Of a stretch of 64,000 bases of DNA, positions 41,151 to 52,600 are shown one piece after another. A model generated the notes under the pieces. It saw only the letters and a program-made list of their open reading frames with translations, made no database searches and had not been told where the DNA came from. The DNA is taken from contig BCGN01000009.1 of the NCBI GenBank assembly GCA_001599295.1, positions 1 through 64,000 of the forward strand, in the 5' to 3' direction. The translations under genes and the position numbers were made by a program. Position 1 is the stretch's first letter, and the number at the start of each line of letters is the position of its first letter. The stretch comes from Sporopachydermia quercuum (Eukaryota > Ascomycota > Sporopachydermiomycetes > Sporopachydermiales > Sporopachydermiaceae).

Positions 41151-44100
41151 GTGTATCTTTGGTTTGGTGAAAATTTGATGAAGTGGAGTATTCCGCTAAT
41201 TCTTAGATGTTATCTAGCTATTCATGTTGTAGATAAGTAAACATGTAATGAGAATATGCCTTGAACGGTGGTTCTGTTATGGTATATGTAGTAAGTGCAA
41301 TTATTGTAGAGTGCTATGTGATTGAGAACACCGACAGTGCTAAGAATTTATTGAAACTAATGGTCACAGTATTTGAAACACTAAATATGAAATACGACCC
41401 ATCCTATCCATTCCATTCGAATATAATCGACAATTATAACGATAACTTACGGTATGTGAAAGTTGAAATCATACTTCATTCATAAGATCTGGAGTGCTAT
41501 GATATTTCCTGAGCAGTTTCTGTAAGATGAATAAAAATATGTATAGAACAAATAATTACAACAACAACAACAAAAATAGAGCACCCAGAATGAAACACCA
41601 TTGTTTTGATTTTTTAACCTACATAGCAGTTTATCTAGCAGTTTGATCAAATATTTCAAATCGTCATGACAAACTACCTGCCCAGGAGAATTACAGTGGA
41701 AGGGATACTCTAAAAAAAAGGGGAAAGTTCTTGGAAATTTGACCAATTGTTCTGGGAGAATACAGTCCATTGATATGAACTGGGTTATCTAATACTAGAA
41801 TTATTTTATGCGGGTATTTGTCATGCAGTATTGATGCAGGTACATTTATTTTTGATTATCTCTATCATACTCATAGGAAACAAAGTTATTAGAGCTTCCT
41901 GTAAATTACTCTCAAATTATCCTCAACACAGCTTTTATTCTTTCATAATACTATTAATTTCATAAGTCAGCGTTCCCAGAGGTTCTTGATACTTAGATTC
42001 AAATGTAATCATGTTTGCACGTAATATGCAGAAAGGCATTCGAACCTTATTGCTCGCAGGAGGTTGAAAGGAGGTGCTGCATGCTTTTACATATTAGCAT
42101 TAATTAAGCATATAAAGGCCTAGAGAAATCACTACCGAAAATAGCTTTGAATACTGCCATTGGATTAGGGATAAAATATTGAGGAAAGCAACGCAGTTAT
42201 GAGTTAGATGTATAGCAACAGTTTATAACTTGAAGGAAACACATAAATCTCAACTGCTCTCCTAATTAGTATTCACATGTTGCGAAATGTTGAAACGCAG
42301 TTACCAGTATTATTGCAAGGTTTGAAAAATATGTAGACTGATTTCTCTAACCAGTATTAGCTTATACAATATCTTCTCGTTTAATCTGTTACCACTGCTC
42401 TTTTCTTGTTCTCAATATATCCAAATGCTCATCTTTTATCTTATCTTTCTTTAATTCACCTTCCTGTTCTTTCATCTGTCAGAAGTCTGTACATATATTA
42501 TGCATCTGCCCCAAGTCATCATTGAACATCTCGTAAATTACTTACTCTGTTTAGAGTAAGACGAAACATTTACTTCACATTGATACATACACATGATCAA
42601 CAGACTCAGTGATGTGTTTTGCAAAGCCTGAGACATTTTGCTTTCTTTATAGTTTCACCAAACGTGGTCTGAGCCCTTGCATAATCCCTTGTATATTATC
42701 CTTATACATTGCTAATGGGATTCGAAATGCTTAACGTTATAATTAAGTTTCTATTGTGATTTATGTGATTTACAATATAACTAACTATTGAAAGTTGGAT
42801 ATAACAGTAAAGTACCTATTTTTCATTCACAGGAGAGCATAATTTCATTGGTAATTTCACAACAAAAGGTCATTCAGACTTAGCGANAGGAAAACCAAAC
42901 TCCAGCCAGTTGCTTGAACATCAGATGTATGATAAGAGACAAGGTAGACAAAAGAAAATATCAACCTCATGACAAAAAAATAGGCACCCAATATAAGTTC
43001 GTTTGCGAGGCTCATACCCACTTAGAATAGTAACTTCTTTTGAATTTTGAACAACTTGTGAGGAACTTTTAATGTATTCAATAAAAATGTAAAAATCAAA
43101 GACTAAATAAATATTCCATCACTCATGGCATTCGGACCCCCGATTCAAATTTAATTAGGATTGAAATTATGTTTTGCAAAAAGTTTGTAGAAGNGTATTA
43201 ATAATTTTTGCAGTGTCATAAACATGGCACGGTCTCACTACACCTAAAAGTGATATATCCATATTTGACGAATCTTTCATACACCTTTTTGAAGTAGAAT
43301 AATGATCGTTAAATCCTTAAAAGAAATGAAAGCAGAGATGAGAATGTATAGGAAACAGTGGATTTATTTTCAGGGACCAAATACTAGAAACTTTCGACCA
43401 GTCAAATTAAGTTAAGCTTTCAAAAAATACTCTCAACCTTAAATAGTTAATAGCAAAAACGAATAAAGTTTAAACCTTATGATTTTATACGTTGCTAATA
43501 CGATTAACTATTTGATTTGATTGCAATCAAATATATTGAAAACACCTAACCGATTATTCATCGGCACNCACAAAATTTTAACGAAAAAAGACAATAAAAT
43601 GAATATTCTACTACTGGGGATAACTTCATTTCAGATAGTCTTAACTTTTGTACCTCTTATATATGAAATAATGGAGAGTATGTTGATTAGGTTAGCCTTA
43701 AAACAAATATTTTTGTATAAAAGTAGGGTAAGCCACGTTCTGATACAATTAAACTCGGATCTCCTGTTCTTATTATTGTTTCAGTGTCGAATTGGGAAAT
43801 GGAACAGGAGAGTGAGACTTATCGTTAATTCGATTTTATTTAGTCTATTCAATTGCCAGCTAAAATAATTACTCTTTCGTACGTTCAAAGCCCGTATTAA
43901 ACCTTATATTTTTCCCAGGTTTTTACGACCTATCTTCCAATACCTTCACTATAAAAGTGGAAACGTTGATCCAAATAATAATGAGAAGCTGAGTGTAATC
44001 AGATTCAAATTATGAAAATTAATCTCAGATTTTTTTCATTTTTCGTGGGAGTTGCATGAGTAAAACTCAGTTGAGGTATTAAAACGAGTGGTGGCTCTCC

Positions 44101-47100
44101 TTTCCTGAACTAATAAAGTTAGCTTTGTAATTTAAATTTCTTGTCTTTTAGACCAGAACTAGCTAAACTCCAAACTTTAACTACCACTGATACATGGAGT
44201 GAAATTACAAATAAAGTGTTTTATCCTATCAATATCGATCTTCCCATAATGTACAACGTGTTACTTCTATCTGTATTGCCATTTGTTATATACTATCTCC
44301 AAGAATCTTTCCNTTTACACTTACTTCCCAATTATTATTGTATCCAAATAAAGGGTTAAACAATTATCTGTGGGAACGAAATAATTATACTTACTATTCT
44401 ACCTGAGAAGATATTTCCTGTAATTTCTGTAATTTGGTGTACGGTTTAAGTCTCATAAAGTTCAATTTCAATGATAACTCTAAAATTATAGCTATTTTAC
44501 ATTTGAAATAAGGCAATCTGCGAAGAATTATTCTATGCATATTCTTGCATTTCTTGAGAAAGGTTATTTGTCTTATCGTTATCTTTTTTTTTTGGCTTTC
44601 CTTCTCTTCCCTATCTAATCTCATCTTGAGATCTCATCGATTATTCATGATAAGGAAACTCATTGGAAAACAGATAACACGTAGACTTCTTCTGCTTATT
44701 CTATCTGTATTACTTNAATCAAGAAGAGAAAGCATAACGTATGATTAATCCTTATAATATTACATCTTTTGTCCATTGAAGAAGCTGTAAAACCAGGAAA
44801 TCCAATGACGGTTCCTATGAACGGCAGTTCCCAAAGGAAGAGTAAAAAGAAAATTAAAGTATTGAAACGAGGACCCTTCAAATAAATTCTGATTCTTCCC
44901 CAAAGCTTCAAATAGCTTATTTAACGAGTGAATAGAAGTTTCGCCCAACTACCAAATCTGTGGTCTACCAAATGTCTTCCCAAGACGAATAAGAATCTAT
45001 CATTCATTTCGAGAAAAAAAATTAAAACAAGTGCAGATATTTGAACTATATGGAATTGTCTTAAGCAGTTCAGAGCATTGGTTCAAACAAACAATCTTCT
45101 TGGTATGCTGATATTCAATTCGGGCATTTAAGGAGTATACAATACAGTATAGCCATTTGGTTGTGAAACTACACGGAGATATAACTTTTCCATTCCCAGT
45201 CGTCTGACATTCAATCAAGCATACGATACTCATTCCAGCAAAATCAAGGATGTTTCCTTGATAATACTACATAGACTTTACTATAACTTCATTATATAAT
45301 AATCATCATGATTTTCAGTTGGGAGGTAGCTTTTCGGTTGTTATCAGACTATTATGTGGTGAGATAAAATAAGGTTTGATGTGTAATTACGTATATTTTT
45401 CAAAGATGAAATATTTCAGTTCGACCTAAAAGTTTAATTGAATCCTTTTCGGGAACCACTAAATACCTTGCTTAAAATTCTGGAAAAATTAACACTTTCA
45501 TCTAATGAAACAACTCATCGGAAGAAATGATCGTAATTGATCAAGAGTATTCAATTACGTTAAATCAAAGTAGCAATTTATTGAATTGAACATAGTGGAT
45601 GATCATGATCATGAAGAGCTTTAGAAGCACGAATATCTGCTTTCTTTGTGTTTCTTAATTACTTTCTTGCTTTCTTGGACAGACGAATCTCACGTTAATA
45701 AAGCCGCTCGACAGATGTCAAGAATGAACAAATCGGGATGAGATTAGATGGTATCTAAATCTCTAATTGGTAACTAGTAGAGTCTCAGTTTTATTCATAA
45801 CCATTTAGCTGTATTTCAACAAGTTAGGAAGAGTCCTTCAGTGGCACACANTCAGTAGTTCTCCTTCTATCAGTCAAACTCCAGAGACCCCGATGTTAAC
45901 TTCAATTGAGTTATCGAAACACAACGCTCAAAGACTTCATCATAAAACGAGCTTAGTATTCTATTCCTGGATGAAATCTTTCATAGTGATTTGTTCTTGA
46001 TCACTTTCTTTTTCTTCTAGCATTCTTTATGGTATGGTAAGTAAGAAGTAAGAACAGCCTATCAGCTTTCCAATAAAGTTATTGAAAATAACAAAGTTCC
46101 TTCACTCACATAGCAGTCCATCAATCACACATATAGTTTGAAATCTTAATACTTTGCTTTTACATCAATTTAGACCATTGCATTTGAAAACAGCTCCAAA
46201 GAGAGAATTTTTATCTACTTTTGTTCGAATAAACCCATTACAGTAATTAATAATATAATAGACTTGAAAACTTATGGTTTCATATCACTATGCTTCTCTA
46301 ATAAAACTAATCTTAACCTTAGTTTTGTAAATACTGTTTAAAGTTGATACCAAAATTCTAACTTTGATTCCTTTCTCACCCAAGCATACATTCGCTATCG
46401 CTTTTGGAATGGATCCCAAACTCAATTAACGTTGATTTCATGTCTTGAAAAAATGGATGGTTGATAATTATCAACCATTCATTATATTAAGGAAAGAACA
46501 ATTGGAGTAAAGGATCCTAATTGTTCAAGNAGCAGATTCAAAGCCAAGGAATTAAACACGAGCTTTAATAACAAATTAACACTAAGTGATCTTGATTTTA
46601 GTGATAACCAGAGTGTTTGAATAATCTCTGTTTCTAAGACGATTTTGGATATCGACGAAAGAAAACGAAACTCTAAAATGCAATCAACTACCACAATATC
46701 TGACCTATGATCTCATCAGCTATGGTTACATTTTCAAATCAGCATAACTTTTCCGAGCTAATCTTTTCATTCTTCAATTACATTAGCCTCTCAAACTAAA
46801 TACCACATCTTCTATTTTCCATTCATCAACTATATCGTATCTCAGGTGTGACTGTGGGTTTTAGGAGATGTCCCATTATTCTAAAAATATCGAAGGTTCT
46901 TCGATACTTATACTAATACACTAAGAACTTGGCATTTTAATACTTAAGATTTGATCCGAAACTCGTACCATGAGAAGTAATCAGAAAGTAGTTCGGTTAG
47001 ATAATGTCGTTAACGATGTAAGAGTTCACACTTGGAAACCCGTAAATAGAGAAAGATAACCTTCATAACTATACTAGTTATAGAAACAAGATCACATATA

Positions 47101-47837
47101 ATACAATACTACAATTACAGCAAATTCAAAATCATTACTTCGCAGATTTGATAGCATACGATGATTTCTTCTATGAACATAACAGTTGAAATACAAATTA
47201 ACCGTCCATCAAGCGGCTTATTCGTAATCGATAAACCAAACCATGTCAATGAATGAATGTGGGAAACAAGTAACCATCAATCTTCTATTTTGATTATCTT
47301 TTTTTGTCTTTATGCGCTGTTTATCAGTATTCCGTTTAAGCTTTCATCTAAATGGCTAAATCATTACTATTAGCGATTTCACCTAATCCTGAAACTTTGA
47401 ACTTAACCTTATTTAGTCTCAGTTTCATACACTAAAAATTAAACCATTACGTACATTTCACGTAACCTTCTTTCTATAAACTAGTTCTTATTCCCTCTTA
47501 CTCCCTTCAAATATCCTTCTAATCCCACCTATATATCTTTCTTTATAATTTATTTATTGTTATTCAACTAGCTAATTCCTGTGAAAGCATTCATTATCAA
47601 TGGTTTATTAGCAATCAATTGCCCGTTCAACGTAAAATCCATTAAAAGCTTAACTCAATACGCTATAACTTCGTTATCCTTTTAACCTCATTCTCACAAC
47701 TCAATTGATGAATAGTTATCATTCTCGGCTTATCAGCTTGAGTTATATCAATTGTATCAATTAATTTGTGGTTGAGCAGAATATCAGAACATCCACAGAA
47801 TCTGAACAAATCATAAATTAAATCTTTAAGCCACACC
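41151..47837. other. 6.7-kb gene-poor stretch upstream of the conserved unknown protein
   Basis: No credible gene is seen. Scattered open frames of 60-115 codons (for example 43521-43868) are hydrophobic, low in complexity and unrecognised. The stretch holds a long palindrome at 46452-46483, several AACCTTA words (for example near 43440, 46315 and 47405) and pyrimidine-rich DNA just before 47838. Part may be an unusually long promoter for the gene at 47838 and part decayed coding DNA. Confidence 0.45.
46452..46483. repeat. Near-perfect 32-bp inverted repeat
   Basis: The centre ATGGTTGATAATTATCAACC, with its closing AT, is a perfect 22-bp palindrome (46457-46478). The arms extend to 16 bp each with a single mismatch. 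It could be a dimer-binding site or a cruciform; no poly-T follows to suggest a terminator. Confidence 0.6.
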
Positions 47838-49061
47838 ATGAATGCAGATTTACTACAGGATTTCCTTTTAGAGGGCTACTCAGATCCATGCGAACAAACA
47901 TTTTTGGAACCTTCACTACTACTCAATCCTCCTCAACCTGAAGGGAAACAATTTCAGCAAAATGACTTTGAGTACGATAAAAACAATACTGATAATCCAA
48001 NTCAGTTATTAGCATTGGATTCATTACAATTTTCTGGTCATCAGTCAGATTTCTTACATACAAACGAAGATGTTGACTTCATATTTAATGAAAGTAATAA
48101 TAACTTCTTACTACAGCATAATTCTCAACCACACATGAGCTATCAATATGAAACAGAGTACGTTAACTCTGTTACAAGATTGGATTCTGGCACGGATTCT
48201 GTCACGGGCTCTAGTTCAGGTCCTGGCACAGAATTTGATTATTCTCCTGCAGAATCTTGTGATAGCTTTTCAACTATTTCGACCATATCTCCTTCATATG
48301 AGTATTTCCAGCAGTCTTCTGGTAACTCTACAAACTCAATTACTACACCTGTAACTTCGGAAATGGACTTATTATCTTCTTTGCCAGAAGTTGATGATAG
48401 TATCTTGAACATTCCCCATCAAAATCATCAGAGCCATCCAGAGCCTGCAAATACAATTCCTCAGTTATCGCCAATTATTCCTCAGCCAGTCCTTCAGAAC
48501 CTTCCAATATCTACATCTACATCAGCGTCTACAGCCGCCACTGCNCATTATTCTACGTCCACGTCATCGTCCACAGCAACATCTACTACTACACCGAAAA
48601 GGAAACAATCAGACTCGCGCATATCGTTACCAACGTTGTATAAGCTAATGCATCTTGATCATGATCCTGTTGAGGCTAGACATAGAGAACAAAAGATTCT
48701 TTCAATTTTGAGATCTCTTGGCTTCAGATTAGGCGAGAAAGCCTGGATTAGAGATACTACACAGGAGCAACGAACAGCCATCATTGATGAAATACATCGT
48801 TTGACTTACCCTGAATTCAAATACGATAAAAGCATAATCGAAATCGTCATAAGACGAGGAAGCTATTATTTGATGCAGGGCAGATTGAGAAGAGAACGCA
48901 GAGGCCGTGCCAGGGCTGAAGCGTTAGCGGAGAAAGTCANGGCTGAAGCGGAAGCTGCTGCACGGGCTACTGATAGGGGAAGTTCACATAGTGAAAGTGG
49001 CATTCATAACGGTGTTGTTGATATACCAGAAGCTGATAGTAGCAATGAGGAAAGCTATTAA
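47838..49061 (+). CDS. Uncharacterised protein with a conserved-looking C-terminal domain, possibly DNA-binding
   Basis: A 407-residue protein I do not recognise. Residues 1-250 are Ser/Thr/Gln/Asn-rich and acidic with no fold visible, like an activation region. A basic KRKQ (about 253) starts a dense, ordered segment (about 255-365) with landmarks SLPTLYKLM, ILSILRSLGFRLGEKAWIRD, IIDEIHRLTYPEF and IIEIVIRRGSYYLMQGRLRR. It ends in a basic, then Ala/Glu-rich helix. The layout (disordered acidic N-terminus, basic compact C-terminus) and the very long upstream region suggest a nuclear regulator, but that is inference. Three ambiguous bases lie within the gene. The ATG at 47838 is the first in frame. 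Confidence 0.8.
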   Translation: MNADLLQDFLLEGYSDPCEQTFLEPSLLLNPPQPEGKQFQQNDFEYDKNNTDNPXQLLALDSLQFSGHQSDFLHTNEDVDFIFNESNNNFLLQHNSQPHMSYQYETEYVNSVTRLDSGTDSVTGSSSGPGTEFDYSPAESCDSFSTISTISPSYEYFQQSSGNSTNSITTPVTSEMDLLSSLPEVDDSILNIPHQNHQSHPEPANTIPQLSPIIPQPVLQNLPISTSTSASTAATXHYSTSTSSSTATSTTTPKRKQSDSRISLPTLYKLMHLDHDPVEARHREQKILSILRSLGFRLGEKAWIRDTTQEQRTAIIDEIHRLTYPEFKYDKSIIEIVIRRGSYYLMQGRLRRERRGRARAEALAEKVXAEAEAAARATDRGSSHSESGIHNGVVDIPEADSSNEESY

Positions 49062-49672
49062 GTAATCTGTGAGAATATAAAAGATTGAATCGATAACTAA
49101 TATTTTATACGCAATACGTGAGTTGATTTTGTGATTTTTTATTACTTCTTCCTTATTATTTTTAATATTTCTTTAATCTTATTGTTATTACGAGTATATT
49201 TTTCTTTGAGACTTTTCTTTTGAGTGTATTTTAATAGTTTATGGTTGGTTTAGTTAGCAATAGGTGTATAATTATTTTTCTATGCGTTTTTTCTTTATCA
49301 TTTCTTTGTCGTTTTGTTTATTCATACTTTGATTTAACAGATTTTTGTATTCATCATATTTTGGTATAGTAGAATTACGAAATGTAAGATTGATGAAACA
49401 CATCATCTGCTAACCCTAAACTTATACCGACCTGAAATTTGATTGTCAAGAATGAAATGTGAGATAATTACTGAGAACGTATTTAATAGAAATTCTTAAT
49501 TGCCCTTAGGAAAGCACATTTAATACAGATTTTTGATTGTCTTTCATATTCGTACATTTCATACCCTTCCCTGCTAGAATGAACCTTGTTAGATAATTGT
49601 ACCAAGTATCAGTAAAAAACGTGCTCATAACTTATTACACATTGTCTATATATTGCCTAAAAATTTAAGTTA
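49062..49672. other. Convergent spacer
   Basis: T-rich DNA between the 3' ends of the unknown gene and BUD3. No gene; T-rich runs near 49130-49330 are compatible with 3'-end formation. Confidence 0.45.
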
Positions 49673-52600
49673 CTAAATACCTGATATATCATAATGATCA
49701 AAATAACTAGTAATTCCTTTAGAATCAGTTATTCGCAATTCACTGGTTTTCCTACTGAGACCTCCTTCAGAAGTATCATAAGGCAGTGAATGTGATGATG
49801 GGTTGTGTAGAGCTGGAAGGGGAGCTTTGTGTTGCCAGCTAATTTCTGTTTGAGGATCTAGTGGAGAAAATAAAGTTTCTGTGGCAGAACTTTTTTCTTC
49901 TGTGCCAGGAACCACAGAATTAACCTTAAATCCTGTTTGAGGTTGGAACTCCTTCACAGAAGGAATATTCTTTGCTGGAGCTGTTGAAGATTTCGTCGAT
50001 ATTTTAAAGCTTTTCAAGAATTCTGTACCAGAATTTGTGCCAGAATTTGTGCCAGAATGCAATTTCGGTCGAGTTTCTGTTCCAGAATTCCCATTTCCTG
50101 TACTAAGTCGACTTTTTTCTACAGCAGAAATTTCACCTCTGGTTTCACCTTCTGTACCAATTTTTGTTCCTGTATCGTACATATTATCATCAACTTCTTC
50201 TTCTTCTTCTTCTTTGTTCAAGAAATCAACTAAAAACGAAAAGCTCTCGTCACAGTCTTTAAAAAACATAGAAGATTCACTTCTTTTGATAGAATTTTCT
50301 GTGAAATTAAAGCTCCCGTTGGAATTTACTCTTCTNAGATATTCCAATGCCAAATCGATTTCTGACGGAGAATAGTAAAGCATTGTTTCTTCCGGTTTCA
50401 TAGATAATATTGACTTAATATCATCAATTGTCATCGTACGGTTTATACCAGCTGTCGATGGTTTTTTCTTGATGTCTGAGGAGTGATTGGAAGCATTTGA
50501 TAGATTTGCAGCATCAATTCCATCAAAAGTTCCAAATGTAATTGAAGGCCAATTCTTAGTATCATTGAAACTATCAAAGGATTTATTGCTATCAGTAAGT
50601 CGATTCCTATCCTTTTTAACAGGAGTCGATGTTTTAATGGCTGGGTCGTTTATAAGAATCATTGAATCGTTCATTGAATTAGTTTTGAACAATGATAGCT
50701 TCCGATAAGTATTTTCATAATCTCGAAACACGGAATAAGCGGAAGCACTAGAATGATCTGAACGGATCGAATTAGCGGATTGTTTAGAATTCGTTCGGGA
50801 AACTGCGGAACGAGTGGAATTTCCGGAGATAGTAGTGACCGGTACTTTATCACCCGAGAGAATGTCCGGTTTTAAACTGAGATAAGATTGAGAATCGGAA
50901 GAATCATTACCTAGTATCAATACATTGGGGTCAACTTCGGAAGCAATATCGGATGATAAAACATAGTTGCTGTTAATGGTATTTCTGTTGAGGACACCAA
51001 TTTCGTTACCGAAATCCTTGATACTTTCCGTTTCTTTCCGATCGGGAAATTTGAACCTCCGAACTTTATCGTTTTCGCCTAAATGTTCCCCAAATTGAGT
51101 TCTGCTATAATCTCCGGTATCCACTATCGATATAGTTGTCTTTCTATTGAAATCATTGATACCCGAGATCTTCTTAGATTCACCTTTCAATGCTTTCCGT
51201 AATTTGACAGACTTAGCAGCCGACTCCGATATAAATTCGGTGTCCGGAACAGAAGGAACCGACTCCATAGTTCGGAAACTATCATTTCTAGTTGGGGATA
51301 GGGTGAAACTCTTAGCTGGAGATTGATGTCTAGAATTAGAACCTCTAGTCGGGCTCGGGACACGAGAATATTCGAACATTTCAATCGCAATTGTCTGGCG
51401 AGAATTTCCAGAGGGAGGCAACTCAAATCTCTTAGAGTATTTACCTGATGTATTACTTTTGATTCTGTAAGCTTTAGGAGCTCCGACATTATCATAATTC
51501 ATCTCCGAGTAACTTTTCTCGGGACTTCTAGGTGTTTCAGGTGTTTTCGGCGTTCTTGGAGTCTTTGGACTTCTTGCACCGTTCGGAGTTCTTGATATTG
51601 AGATCGGAGATATAGTTCGGACGTTATCAACAAGAACTCCTTCAGCATACGATGAATAAGGATGAGATGAATGTTTCGTCACAGGAGACAACTGAGGTGA
51701 CTTTTTCCGAGGTGAAACTAATTTCGGCGGTGACACTAATTGCGTAGGTGATTTCCTTGATGAGTGTAATTTCGGACTTAATGTCGGAAGAGGCAGATTT
51801 GGAATCTCCGATGGTTTCATATAAATAGGTTTCTTCGATGATTTAGGTGTTGCAGCTATAGATTTAATTGACCGAGTAGAACGAGTAGGAGAAGGAGGAG
51901 TAATTTGCTCATGTTCTGATAACCTAGTAATATTTCTAATAGAATTACTATTAGATTTCATTTCAGCGGCTTCCTGGTTCTTTACTCTACGGCCACTATC
52001 ATTTTCACTATTGATTATTCCTAAACCTTCCATATCATCCATTGCGTCTTCATTTTCGGTCGCTAGAGATTCCCGATGAACCACCTCTTCTTTAGCCGAA
52101 TTATCGGCTATTTCTGACCCGACGTTTTTCTCTAATTCAGCTTCCGAAACTGTTTTCAAGCCTTTTATCACAGTTTGTTCAGCAAACTGCTCTGAAGCAG
52201 TGCTGCCTCTATCGACCTTTTTATTAGTCCTACCTTTGATTTGATGATCTTTGTTTTCCCTGTTGAACAGCACTTGTAGGATACTTCGTTTCTTCTTCAC
52301 TTTCTTATTTTTCTTATCTTTACTAATTATATTCTTATTTTTTAACTCATTACTAGCACTCGTGTCAATATTCTCTTTGTCAATTGACTTCCTGTGTCNC
52401 GTTTTGGTATTAAGACCTGAATGCCAGGATTTACCACTTTGCGAATTTTTCATACCACTGTTTCTCGCATTGTCCCCTCCCCTACGGTTGATACTAACGG
52501 CTGTACTAACAGCTTCTGCATTAGCATTTCCCTCCCCAGAGCGTATAACTTCTCTGCACAAAAATTCACTAACAGTACCATTCACTCTGGCTACAACTCC

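Noticed and set aside
43521-44911. Hydrophobic frames on both strands as a possible membrane-protein gene
   Set aside because: Pieces are short, in conflicting frames and strands, and rich in Leu/Ile/Phe as expected from T-rich DNA; no family motif is present.
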